Assembly: GCA_022225965.2 (NCBI GenBank)
Contig: JAKJXP020000011.1
Span: 124,001-188,000 of the forward strand
Length of the DNA: 64,000 bases
Reading direction: 5' to 3'
Source of the DNA: Diatrype stigma
Lineage: Eukaryota; Ascomycota; Sordariomycetes; Xylariales; Diatrypaceae
Below the pieces are notes generated by a model that worked only from the letters and a program-made list of their open reading frames with translations, was not told where the DNA came from and did not search any database. Shown one piece after another: positions 43,911 through 55,800 of the stretch. Both the position numbers and the translations under genes were made by a program. Position 1 is the first letter of the stretch; every line of letters starts with the position of its first letter.

Positions 43911-46565
43911 TCAGTCACCCATAGCATGGAATCGTTCATGCGCGGACATGGCGAAGACCGGTAAGACACATCCGCATAGTGGGCATTTTTGCGCGGTGCT
44001 GCTGTCCTCTTCATCGTCGTCGCCGTCGTTCTCCCATATCCCATCATCCGAATCGTTGCTGTCAGCGTAGGTAGTAGCACTATCACCATCACCAGTAACC
44101 TCTCTGTCGTTGTTGGTGGCGGTGCCCTTGTTGTGGGCGGTGTCTTCTTCCGCAGGGATGGTAGCACCGTCTACATCCATAGTATGCCCCCCTTCTCGTT
44201 CAGGGGCATTGTTAGTGTCATCCTCAAGAACATCGTCGTACTTGTCACCACCATCACTACCACCACCGCCATCATCATTATCATAACTATCGTTGTCGTC
44301 ATTATACGCAGTCCACTCCCTCAGCTTCTTCCCCTGCGTCCGGAACATCCACGAGATATCCCGAGCCGCCCCCGCCGCAACCTCAGCACCACCGCCATCA
44401 TCACCACCACTTCCCGCGATCATAACCATATTCGTCACTCCGATATTCAACAGCGCCAAGTTGTACCCTCCCAGTCCCTGTCCCTGTCTCCGCCCCTCCG
44501 CGTGGTGCAGGCGCCGGAACAGCGGCAGCAGCGCCTCGCGCACCAGCCTCTCTGCGATCGCGCCACTGTCGAGGCTCAGGTCGAAGACGAAGCGCGGCAG
44601 GGCTTGGCTGCGCGTGCTACGCGCGAAATTAGCAGCAGCAGCAGCAGTAGTACTGGCATTGCTGGTGGCTCGCGGATGTGTTTGTGTAGAGAGGCGGAGG
44701 GTGCGTGGTTGCGCGAGCCATCGTTTCTGCGGTTGCGTTTGCGTGGGAATAGTGGTGGTGGTGGTGGTAGTAGTAGTAAGATCAGTGCGCATCCTTCTGA
44801 CGAGTGAAGCGGCGAGAGCCTCCAGCGCGAGCGCCACCTCTGCGGCGCTGTGCAGCGGCCGCGCCATGTACGTGTCCTCGACGCTGATCTGCGCCGGGAT
44901 GGCTGTGGCGGCGGTGGACGAGGAGCCGCCGACGCCGCCTGAGGGAACAACAGCTTCCGCCCTCTTCACCTCCGACGCATCGATCCCGTGCAACAGACCC
45001 CATACCTTGGCCCCGGCGCCGCGCTCTAAGCCCCGCCGGTCGAGAATCCGGCTTAGTACCGCGAGTGTCATCCCGCTCGGGTGCTGGAGGACGTCGCGGA
45101 CGGTGAGGTTACTGCTGCCGTTGTTGTCGGGGAGAGGTGACGAGGTGTTGGTGTTGGTGTTGATGTTGGTCCGGTTGCTGGCGAGCACGTGCTCTCGGAT
45201 TAGGCCGCTGATGCGCGAACCGATGCCTGGGATCTGGCGGATCGGGTGCGCGTCGAGGAACTCCTGGACCGTGTCCCGCTGGCATTGGCCTCCTTGAGTC
45301 TGGGTCTGGATGATGGGGACAAGCGTCGTCTGGTTCCGCGGCTTGTTTACGCACCCCGCGAGCTTCGCCAGGACCTTGTTCGTCGATATTCCCGCGCTCG
45401 ACGTGTACCCGAAGTCCGCCTCGAGAACGCGGCGTAGGTGGCCCGCCAGGTGCGAACCGAGCATCAACCGCACGTGCGCGGGGTTTTCGTGATCGAGCAC
45501 ACCACCGGCCGCTACAACAGAAGCAGAATCTTCGACCTCAACGTGACCGTCACCTTCTTTTTCTTCTTCTTTTGGCGGTGGCGGATACACACACCCGCAA
45601 AATGCCGTCCCATCGAACGCAAATCCGAGCTCCGGGTCCGCAGGCGATAGGTGGAAGAACGAATCCCGCCGCGCGGCCGCGTTGGGATTCAGCAGCGCCA
45701 GGTTGTACGCGACGGCCTCGGTGGCGTCGAGAAAGACCTCGTCGAGCCCGAGGCGCTCGATGCGAACTTTACTGCTACTACCGCTGCCGTGCTCCCACAC
45801 GCGGGCGCGGTCGTACAGCGCGACCCACAGCCGCCGTGACGCGTCCCGGAACGGGGCTAGGTCCTCACCGTTCCGGAGCACGAGGTCTGGGCATACCCGG
45901 CGCGCTTCGGCTACGGGCATCACTACATGGTGGGCAAAGAGGGAAAGAGGGAAGCAACTAGAGTTAGCCAAACTGTTATTGTTTACATTCTTTACGTTAT
46001 GGACATGATATCGTGACTAAGGTGTGGGACACAGGTTGTGATTTCTCTCCCTGTCCGAACATGTATCTGTGTATAGGTCGGTAGGCAGCTAACTTAGCTC
46101 ATACAAAGGGGATTGCGGAACAACGGGCACGGGGAACGAGGACCGGGAAACCGGGAATTACTTAGGTCTTAGACTAGGTAGGCTATGGCTTGGGGGAATA
46201 GGCTTACGCTTGCGCACGCCGTGGGCGCGGGCGGCGTAGTTGCAGGTCGCGAGGATGCTCTTCTGCTGCACGCCTAGGGGACGGGAACGCAGGGTGGGAT
46301 CCAGGTTCTCGAACACGCTCGCGTAGAAGCAGTCGTAGTCGAAGTGCAGGATGATGCGGCCATGGCCACCGCTGCTGCTGCTGCTACTGTTGCTCTTAAG
46401 CTTCTTGGCTGGTGGCTGCTGCTGATCATGATCGTGACCGTGGTGAGAGTGATAGTGATGGTGCTGGTGAGCGGATGATGATGACGACGTCAGCAGAGCT
46501 GCGGTTATGGAGGTTGTTCTCCCTGCGGTTGCTGGTGTCGATGCCGGTGCCGATGTCGTCGTCAT
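43911..46565 (-). CDS. POLI: Y-family DNA polymerase, polymerase iota-like, with C-terminal C2H2 (UBZ-like) finger, 789 aa, 2 exons
   Basis: Exon 1 is 46565-46208 and exon 2 is 45922-43911. The intron (GTAAGC donor, CATGTAG acceptor, 285 nt) joins NYAARAHGVRK to LMPVAEARRVCPDLVLRNGEDL; total 2,370 nt. The catalytic metal ligands are D76 (FDYDCFYA) and D180-E181 (RLGLDEVFLD). LGVQQKSILATCNYAARAHGVRKLMPVAEA and the NGEDL stretch favour Pol iota over eta and kappa. The thumb HhH motif is IRQIPGIGSRISGLI. The little-finger region is interrupted by Thr-rich and Ala-rich tracts. An acidic tail of about 150 residues ends in CPLCGCVLPVFAMSAHERFH, a C-x2-C-x11-H-x3-H finger like ubiquitin-binding UBZ domains. 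The N-terminus has a His-rich stretch (about 34-46). Function: translesion DNA synthesis, recruited through ubiquitinated PCNA if the finger is a UBZ. Confidence 0.88.
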
Positions 46566-48722
46566 CTCGATCCATGTTTAGGTGATGGTGGTTGTGATGG
46601 ATATAAGCACAGTGAAGGCAGCCATGAGGAACGTAGCCCGGTGTACGAAGTAGCTATAGCCGGGTAGACCTGATCGCCCCCTAAGAAACAGCTAGCTTAG
46701 GTAGTTGTATTGTTTTCCTTGGGTATGTATGTACGTGATGACGATACTGTGTCTGTCTTATTGCCACAGTAACAAAAACGCTCTTCGTGAACAATTCATG
46801 TTTGATATAAAGATCCGCGCATGCTGTGCATAAGCCTCAGAGGATTCAAGTCCGCGCTATACAGAAACCCACCCGAGGAAGATCGGAAGGTCGGAGCAAG
46901 CAGGGATTAAGTTTATTTATATTTATAGGAACAAGAGCATGCGCTAACAACTGACTTTAGACTTAGGGAGTTTCAAGTTATTATCGACATCGCGGGCCCA
47001 TCAAGACGATGTATATGATGGATCCAGTTGCCTCATTCCACCTACTATTTTCGAATTTCCCGACCTTCTATGCGTCAGTTTCCGATTGTTCGATGTCTGT
47101 TGCCATGGTTCTTGTTAGTTTTATCTGGGGTTGGAAGCTGCGTGGTAGGAGTCCATCCATGCAACATAGACTGATTCAGCAGTTGTTCTAGAAACTGTCG
47201 CAAACAGAGTCCCCATTTGGAGTCAATGACTTTTGACCATTTCCTTCTCAGCACGTGTAATCCCACGGCTTCTTGCGTACACCCTCTATCAAACGAAAGA
47301 CCACTGAAGACCTGCTGTATTCCAACTCGTGACTCAAAATTGGAGAGAGTGGCTCAAACAACAGGCAGATTCCGCATTCGTGACAAAGTCGGTCAGCGAA
47401 AAGTACCAAGGGCCAGGGTAATACCCGATCATCCACGCAAGAGAACAGACACAGACTCGTTTCGTTCGGGTATCGAGATATATTTATATCCTCTGGAATG
47501 TGTGTCGACGGGCCCGACAACGTGGATTACTCCATCCAATGCGTAGTCAATGCGTACATTGCGTAGTCATCCCTGGCTTGCTCAGCGCTCCAGGCTCCTG
47601 CTGTTAGTTGCTGTTAGTTGATCAGTCCAACATCACAGCCAGCCAAGTCGCGGCTAATAGCGATTGTCGTTGGATCACCTGCCGTACTTGGGGGCTCACA
47701 CACATTTCTGCCGAATCGGGTTGCGCCTATTGGAACAGCCCGGTATCCGGATTTCAAAGCTCAACGTTAATTCTTGCCTTTTCACCGTGGAAATCAATAT
47801 TCTTATTCAGCGACTGACCGACTGACCAACGATATAAGAGGCGAAAGTGAGAATGCCTAATGATTCACCCCGAGTGCGGGGGACTGCTGGGTGTGGCTTG
47901 TCTATGTATGACATATTCGAGGGAAATAGACGCCGTACACTTCCCGCCGTATACTTCCTCTGTTCATAGGGCCATCATCTAGCGGCCGCCCGTAAGCTAT
48001 TGGCTGTGTCGGGTCAGGGTGGGTGTTAGAACCAAGGATTGCTCGGCGCTTGCGCCTGCGACTTACAGCCCCTCCACGGACCCCGGTCCCTTATTATAGC
48101 CAACCAACGGCTTACTCCTTCCTTTCTCCCTCTCCTCTTCTGAGTCTTCGCCCTCACCGTCTCGTCTGGCGGGATTTCCCAGAATGTTGTTTTGACCCAC
48201 GGTGTTATAACTTTCTTGTCTTGACATGTCGCTGTGGGCGGATCCTCTGGGCGTGTTTGGTGCCACCCTGTTCATTCAACCTTTTTCCACCTGTTGCCTT
48301 CGCGTCTAACTGCCTAGGTACATAGCAGCTAGAGTCAGTGCTTCATGTTGCCTCTTGCATTAGTCTGATGTGCTTCGGCGCTTGATCTGGGGGGTTCACC
48401 TATCCCCTGTCATCCCTACCCTTCATCCCGGGCCATTGGCTTACGGCCAGCTAGATATTATATAGCCGCCCATCTCCCCCCGCCTGTTCTAGGTTTCATC
48501 CGAGTCTCCCTTATAACTTTTGTTGCGTTCAGTATACTACTATACTACGGCCGGGTAGATGGTTTGTTTGGGAGTCCTCGTCTGCTTGTAGCACGGCTGA
48601 ACGGCAGACTTCATACTATTCCAGTCATCTTCATTCAGCCTCATATTCCATTTTGTTGGCTTCTAACATTGGCTCTTTACTCTACTCTATATACCCAAGA
48701 TCTCCTAGTAAAACTACCGAAG
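46566..48722. other. 2.2-kb divergent intergenic region, no gene seen
   Basis: It separates the start codons of the polymerase gene (leftward) and the 48723 gene (rightward). Short frames only, such as 47217-47546, with no family features. A CCATTGG box lies near 48433. An upstream in-frame extension from 48564 is read as 5' leader. Confidence 0.55.
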
Positions 48723-50492
48723 ATGATGGCGGGACCAGAGGCGCCGAGGAGACCGAAGCTGTCTCTCCAGATCAAGCCCGCAGTGACTTCTCAAGCCAGG
48801 ACGAGGAAGTCCGCATTGGCACATGCAAACCCAAGGTCTCCCACGACCTTCAATACTTTGTCTAACGTCTACGTGACTGCCATTGAGAGGTCTACGCCAG
48901 TCCAGTCGACGCCCATCACCGCGATCAACACACAACAGCAACAACCTCTCAGGCTTCAAACCGACTTGTCGGCGTTCAAGGACCACCAGCATCGAGCCCA
49001 GTCGCCATTTGCAGCATCATACCCCGATACACCACTCAGTGCTAACCCCATCTCTCCGGCTCAATCAATGGACATCGTTTTCCCCAGCCAACAGATGACG
49101 GCGACGCCGCCGCTGTCTGCCGGTCCCACCGAGCCCGCAGGGCCGAAGCCATTCAGCTTCGCCAACGCTGATGCTACGACCAACACGATCAGCGTGCCAC
49201 AGTCCCCGGCCCAAGCCCGCCGCCGGGCCATCTACGGCGCCTTCGGGTCAATGGCCAAAGCTGCTGCTCCGTACAGCCACAACCGGGCTCTGCATAGCAT
49301 ACTGCGGAACTCACCCCTGCCGCCCTCCAGCGCCACCGCAGTGTCTCCCTTGTCTCCGAGGCGGCAATCGCGCCGGCTCCAGGAGAAGGCGGCCCGCCGG
49401 GTGGGCTACGAGAGCCCGCTGACGCAGACCATTATTACAGAGAAGTACACGCATTCGCACATCGAGCTGCTCGCTGCTACCGATGATGACGAGACATCAT
49501 CGCCGTACACGCCGTCGCCGGTGGCGGCCGGGGTTGAAGATTCCGAGATGATGCTGGACTTCGTCATGATGTCGTACCCGGGCGACGGCACCGAGAATAC
49601 CCGCGACGGCGGCCAGACGCCGGGGCCCTTCGAGGAGATGCGGCGCCGCATGACGACGCTGGGTACAGGCGTGATTGGGAGTGATCAAAAGAGGGAAGCG
49701 GCGCTCTCGCCGAGGTCTGACGGCGGCGTGCGTAAGAATAGGCACCAGCGGAGGCGCAAGGAGAAAAAACGTAAATGGGTCTGGACTATTGGCAACCAGG
49801 GGGATGACATAGACAACAGCAAGGACGACGAGGAAGAGGGGGAAGAGGGGGAAGAGAGCGGATCCATCCGCGCCATCAGAGAGGCGACTGCATCTACATC
49901 CACATCTATACCTATAGCTGCGGAACAAGGAAATGCACGAGCGGTGCCGTTGCTGCCACCCCCGCTGCCACCATCGCGGCGCCGATCTGTCGGCGACGGC
50001 GGCAATAGCCAAGATGGTAACAGCAACAGAAACAGCAATAGCAGGAAGGCGGAAACTCCGGAGCCCGTCACGGCTATCCTCCGGACTAGTGTCGAGCAAC
50101 ACCGTCACCTCCTGGAGCCCCCTTCTAAGTCTTCGGACGCGACCGCAGCAGACCACCACCATGACCAAGACATGGACGTCGATATGTCGGATGATGCTGC
50201 GGGTAGCAACGATGGGGATGAAGATGGTGATAGAATTGGAAATGGAAAGGACAGTAGTCGCACGGCGGCAACTACGCCCTATAGCATGGACGTCGACCCC
50301 AACCCCGACATCCATATGATGAAGACGCCCATAGCGACGGAACGGGCTGCGGCGGCGACGCCCACAAAACCACCCGTACTTGTGGTGAAGACGGAAGACC
50401 GGCTGGGGTTGGGGTCTCTAGCCTCAGACCAAGATACGGGGAGCAGAAGGAGGGACACGCCGATTCCTCCGGACTTGGTGACAGGCGAATGA
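48723..50492 (+). CDS. Conserved fungal protein of unknown function, Ser/Pro-rich, nuclear-type, 589 aa
   Basis: The frame is open from 48564, but I start at the ATG pair at 48723 because the following MMAGPEAPRRPKLSLQIKPA is the conserved beginning of a fungal family. The 53 residues upstream look like translated leader. The protein is mostly disordered and Ser/Pro/Thr-rich. Recognisable islands are the N-terminal PRRPKLSLQIK, a central RRRAIYGAFGSMAKAAAPYSHNRALHSILRNSPL, a basic RRQSRRLQEKAARRVGYESPLTQTI, and a strongly basic RHQRRRKEKKRKWVWTIG (a probable nuclear localisation signal) just before an acidic run. Homologues of this type are often labelled 'glucan 4-alpha-glucosidase' in fungal databases, but nothing here resembles a glycosidase. 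The function is unknown; a nuclear or chromatin-linked role is a guess from composition. Confidence 0.75.
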   Translation: MMAGPEAPRRPKLSLQIKPAVTSQARTRKSALAHANPRSPTTFNTLSNVYVTAIERSTPVQSTPITAINTQQQQPLRLQTDLSAFKDHQHRAQSPFAASYPDTPLSANPISPAQSMDIVFPSQQMTATPPLSAGPTEPAGPKPFSFANADATTNTISVPQSPAQARRRAIYGAFGSMAKAAAPYSHNRALHSILRNSPLPPSSATAVSPLSPRRQSRRLQEKAARRVGYESPLTQTIITEKYTHSHIELLAATDDDETSSPYTPSPVAAGVEDSEMMLDFVMMSYPGDGTENTRDGGQTPGPFEEMRRRMTTLGTGVIGSDQKREAALSPRSDGGVRKNRHQRRRKEKKRKWVWTIGNQGDDIDNSKDDEEEGEEGEESGSIRAIREATASTSTSIPIAAEQGNARAVPLLPPPLPPSRRRSVGDGGNSQDGNSNRNSNSRKAETPEPVTAILRTSVEQHRHLLEPPSKSSDATAADHHHDQDMDVDMSDDAAGSNDGDEDGDRIGNGKDSSRTAATTPYSMDVDPNPDIHMMKTPIATERAAAATPTKPPVLVVKTEDRLGLGSLASDQDTGSRRRDTPIPPDLVTGE

Positions 50493-52844
50493 ATGAGAGA
50501 AGGTTGATGGGTGATGGATGGAGTGAGAGGTAAACTGTACATCAGGCGATACCAGCGATTGATTGATTGTATTTCTGTTTTCACGTGTGTTCTTCTCCTG
50601 CATTTATTGTTTTCTTCTGGAAGGTTATCAATGCATGGCGAGCAAGGAAATGTGCATTTTGTTTTATAGCCTACTTACGATGCTCATGATGAATATGAAA
50701 TACGAATGGATGGAACTCTGCCAAAAAAATGAATTGCGACTGTAGGCGCTGCGCTGCGTCTACTCTCTCTTGTGCTTTATGTTTCGACCGCTTGCCGTTT
50801 TCTGCCCTTTCTGGTTGAGTATAGCAGATAGTCTACGACTCGACAAATTCAACAGCCTGCCGGTCTAGGTGGACCACTTCATCAATCATGGCATATGAGC
50901 CTAATGAAAGCATGGCCTAGCCGTGATTATTTGTTGCGGTCGTGTATGATCTATCTAAGCCAGAAAGGCGAAGCTTTATAATTGGTAATGGAAACCGGCA
51001 TGAAAATAGAAACATGGTGGCAGCGAAGAGGGGGCCTGTGTAGGCCATCCTCGCTACCGCCTACCCATGTCAGCCCATGCCTGGCCCGAGATCGCCAGCC
51101 TACGAGTCTAGATCGATCCGATCAGCAAGATAAGCGACCTGGCCTAAAGCGACCGGCTGGTTCCTTACCATCGCAAGAGATTGGGTAGGATCGTGGTGTC
51201 ACGCTATCGAGTATAGCCATGCTGCTTTGGCAGTAGCATCAGGGGGTATGAACAAAGAAGCTCCTGTAAGTCAATTACTTGTAAGTGTAAGTGTAAGTGT
51301 AAGTGTATTGTACAGCGACAACATGTGGCAGTGGGGCCGAATGGGGGGAGCGGGCCAGGCGGGCTGGAGGGCTGGCGGGGCACTTTGATAGTGTCGCATT
51401 TCCAGATCAGATCGGCTATGAGCTAGGTAATGACGTAAAGCAGCATTCCGACCTTCGCTTGTATGTAACTACACAGTATGTGACTAGGTTGTAGTTAGGT
51501 TGCAGCTGGATCGGGTATCTTATACCAAAAACTTGGAGATACATAACTCCAGTACGCTCTTCTTCTTCTTTTCCATCTACTTTCGAAAAAGGTTAGGGCG
51601 AGGCTTGCAGTTGCTTCAGCTGATAAGAGGAAGAGGAAGAGGGCAGGAAAACTTGAATCCTATAAACGACCAATGCGACGTGCCGTTTCTGTCCTTGGAT
51701 TTGGCGGCTGGACGCATCTATTTTATTAGCTTGTCTGGCTGTCTGGCTTTCGGTTCGTCATGGATTCAGGACCTACAGTAGCACCAGAAGCTGCATGACA
51801 CGACACACAAAGCTACCAATATTGTCAAGAGAACAACGCCTGGAGACATCGAGTATTTCTAGGAGCCTGCAATCGCTATTGCCTATTATTTGTTCTTGAA
51901 TGCTCGCGGCAATGGATACTGACTTATGGATACCTAATGATTGAGAACATTGAAGCAGGGAAGCAATCCCGCCCACCTGGTTTATAGAACAGTGGAGCAA
52001 TGCATGGCGGGGTCGGACAAGCTTGATGATCCCTGCCCCTATGATCCCTGCTCCCGGCTGCCATAAAGCGCCTTGAGAGCTGGAAGGCTTGAAGCTCTTA
52101 TAAGTTGGAATCACACCTACGTCATACACGTAAACCACCGTCTCTTTCTTGCACAACCAATGCCCGGCTCTCTTGGCTCTACATGGCAATGCTACACCAA
52201 AGACGTGCCACAACCTGAATCAAGCGAAACCAGCAGAGACAGGACATGTCAAGCAAGTCAAGTAATACTAGGTAGCCTGGTAGCTCACGACTAGAGCATC
52301 AGAGCACTAGAGCTTTTAGTACCAATTAAGTCGAATAAGGAGAGCGGGATGATGTAAGGACTTGGTAACATGCAGGATTGTCAAGAAATATTACCTATAC
52401 CTCTGAACATACTACCTACTACCTATGAGCCCTGACGAGTGGTAGGCATGGGAACATTCCCTACATACATACACACCTACGCATACACACTTCTCTCGAC
52501 TTGCCTAGGTCGCCATATTAAAAGCCTACACAACTCCCACCTCCCACTTCCTTTACCAAGCTTTACCAAGGTACTTGGTGCTTCCCTCTCCCAAATCTTC
52601 CTACCTAATACTACGTAATCTCCCACGTTGCGACGTCGATCATCTTTCTCTTCCATTGTCCTATCCCATTTACCGTAGTTGGCATCGGTAGTAAATAACC
52701 GGCTGGGACGTTGTCAAAGGATTGATCGTCTCCTCGGGAGAACGTCACTTACCTATGTGATTCTTTGTCGCCTCCTCCCTCATTAACCAATACACATATC
52801 GCTACACATCTCGAGTCTCTTGTTCTGCAATTGATCTAGCCAAC
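50493..52844. other. 2.35-kb intergenic region, no gene seen
   Basis: Frames up to 146 codons on the minus strand (51773-52213) lack any family feature and overlap plus-strand frames. A GTAAGT-type hexamer repeat lies at 51282-51307. Pyrimidine-rich DNA and ACCTAC words lie near 52400-52800, in the likely promoter of the next gene. Confidence 0.55.
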
Positions 52845-55800
52845 ATGGCATCTTCAGAACAGCACAAGCCGGGGCATTATTCTGGCCACAACCGGATCCC
52901 GAACATCAAGGAATTCGCCGCGTCTCTCGATAAAGACAAGAAGGCCCGCGACGCCAAGATTGACGAAGAAACTAAGGGGAAGCGTCCAAAAGGCGTCACA
53001 GCCCACAAAGATGCCCCCAAAAAGAAGGGTCGTGGCCGGATGGTTACAGACCCCGTAACAGGCAACGAGGTGGAAATCGAAGACGTTGACCCCAACTCCA
53101 TGGACGCCGTAGACAACCCTCAGGTGAGTGCTTATACGAACTACCACAGCGTCTCCCCAATTCGCTACTCCTGTTACATGTACTTACTTTACGACTGCGC
53201 GCCTCTAGCTCGTCGTGCCAAATGCAAACCTAGGGAAAGAGGCGGCAGTAAAGACGGAGGCGCATCAATCGGGCGAAGAATATAGACAAAAACAAGATGT
53301 GACAGCACCACCGGACCCTGTCGCTAGCGGAGCGACCTCGGACGTGCCAATCCGCGGCGAGAAGACGAATATCTTGTTCCACCCGACGCCTTCTGTCAGT
53401 TACGAACCTATGTTTGGCATCATTGAACAGCGCGCCACCTTCCTCTGTATCGGCGTCTTCTTCGCCATTATATTCATGGGCAAGTTCTTCGGCGGGAGGT
53501 TGCTCGGTTTGATCCCGCTGGCTATGTGCATCTCGTCAGGTATTTTCCTGTGGATGAAAGATGTCATCAGACAGGGCCGGGATATCGAATGGTCTGGAGA
53601 ACAGAAGCGTGGCGAAACGGCCACGGCGAATCTGATCCCCGAATCTGTCGAGTGGATGAACACGCTTCTCTCCGTTGTCTGGGGTCTTCTAAACCCCGAG
53701 TTGTTCGCCTCTGTTGCGGATACGCTTGAGGTATGGAAGCTTATCAAGCCTTGATTTTCCAAATCACTAACATGCTATAACAGGATGTCATGCAAGCTTC
53801 AGTCCCTGGAGTCATCGAGAATGTCAAGGTGGCCGACATCAGCCAGGGAAACAATCCGATCCGAATCCTGAGCCTTAGGGCCTTGCCTGACGTTCACATG
53901 CAAGATGTCAAGGATGAGATGCACAAAGAGAACGAGAAAGTGAAGGACCCGCAGGAACTTCGAGCGGATGAGGAGGGTGGCGATTATTACAACCTCGAGG
54001 TGTCGTTCGCCTACCACGCCAAGCCGAGCGAAAAGTCCATGTCTGCGAAAGCTGCGAATATGGGAATGCAGATGATCTTCTACCTGGGAATCAAGGGATT
54101 GTTCGGCGTCCCTCTACCGATCTGGGTTGAATTGATTGGTTTGGTCGGGACAGCGCGAATCAGACTCCAGATGTCACCAGAGCCGCCGTTTCTCAAAGCC
54201 GTCACGTTCACCTTAATGGGTGTCCCAAGTGTCCAGGCCGGATGTACGCCAATGCTCGAGCGTGGCGTCAATATCTTGAATCTCCCGGTTATATCGAACT
54301 TTGTGAACTGGGCTATTAAGACTGCCACTTCCATGTATGTTGCTCCCAAATCCATGACAATCGACTTGGGCAAGATACTCTCCGGCGACGACATCGAAAA
54401 GGAGACGGCTGCGCTGGGCGTGTTATTCGTTCGCATTCACAAGGCGACCGGACTTTCAAAGCAGGATCGGAGGGGATCCCAAGGCGGTGGCTCCGATCCT
54501 TATATCACTGTCAGCTATTCTAAGTTCGGCAAGCCGATGTACTGTACCCGCGTTATCCAGGATGATCTGAACCCCGTATTCGAAGAGAGTTGCGGACTGC
54601 TTGTCACACCCGATCTTCTCAAAGTTGACGAGCAGTTATCCATGGAGCTTTGGGACAGCGATCGCTCGAGCGCCGATGACGTTGTAGGCAAGGTCGAGCT
54701 TTCCCTGCAGAAGCTCATCCAACATCCGGGGCAGATGTTCCAGCAGGTCTCGAAACTTAGGGGTCTCAAGGCCGAAAGCAGTATGCCGGGAGAACTACAC
54801 TGGGAGGTCGGCTTCTTCGGCAAGACCCAATTCCGGAAGGCATTGCGGACCGATGGTAAAGATATTAATCTACCCAAGGAGCTTCGCGACAAGAAGGAGT
54901 TGCAAGATGACAAAGGAGCCATCCAGAGTGGCGAAGAGGATGCCGTGACCCATACTCCACCTGATCCTCTCTGGCCTTCTGGTGTCCTTAGTATTATAGT
55001 TCACCAGATCGTCAGTCTCGAGCTGGAGGATGTTTACGGATCCGAAGGTGGAAAGCGCACAGGCGGCCGAGAGTACGAACCTGCGCGGGATGCTGGCGAG
55101 ATCAAGGAAGAGGCAAGCAAGAAAGTGCCCAGCTCGTACTGCACCATCCTGCTCAACGATGAATTGGTACGTTAAAGTGTTGGTGTTTTTCAACTTGACG
55201 AGGACTAACGGGATGATTAGGTCTACAAAACTCGAACCAAGGTCGTTTCTTCCAAGCCAATATTCAATGCAGGGACTGAGCGTTTCGTTCGGGATTGGAG
55301 GTCTGCGATTGTCACAGTCGCTGTCCGGGACTCCCGAAACCGACAGCACGATCCGATTATCGGTGTTGTTCCGTTGAAGGTCTCCGATCTATTGCAAACG
55401 TCCAGCCAGGTAAGTCCAGAAAAGGTTCCCGTATGCTAGTACATAAGCTTATAGTCCATTCGCAGGTGTCTCGCTGGTACCCTCTAGATGGCGGTATCGG
55501 CTTCGGTCGCATTCGAATCTCGGTATTGTTCAGGTCAGTTGACCTGAAGTTGCCACCAGCGCAGCTCGGCTGGGATGTTGGCACGTTCGAGTTCCTCTCG
55601 GACAAAATGTCTTCGACCTTTGCCCCTGGCTCCAGCGGCAAGGTGAAGATCAAGTTGAGAACCGGTGGTAGTTCTGCGGTAGTCAAAAAAGAGCAGTGTA
55701 CCCGAGAAGGTGATAATGTTGAGTGGGATATTAGCGGCATCACCAACAACCCGAGACCACGCCTACCAGTCCGCTACCGCTACAGGTCACCGGTGTTCAT

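Noticed and set aside
44293..45297. 334-codon frame antisense to the polymerase gene
   Set aside because: Shadow of a GC-rich coding region; the minus-strand frame has clear polymerase motifs.
48564..48722. 53-residue N-terminal extension of the 48723 protein
   Set aside because: Hydrophobic, leader-like translation before the conserved PRRPKLSLQIK start; no conserved feature in it.
49497..50315. 272-codon minus-strand frame over the 48723 gene
   Set aside because: Antisense shadow rich in Arg/Val/Ile from the complementary codons; the plus strand has conserved islands.
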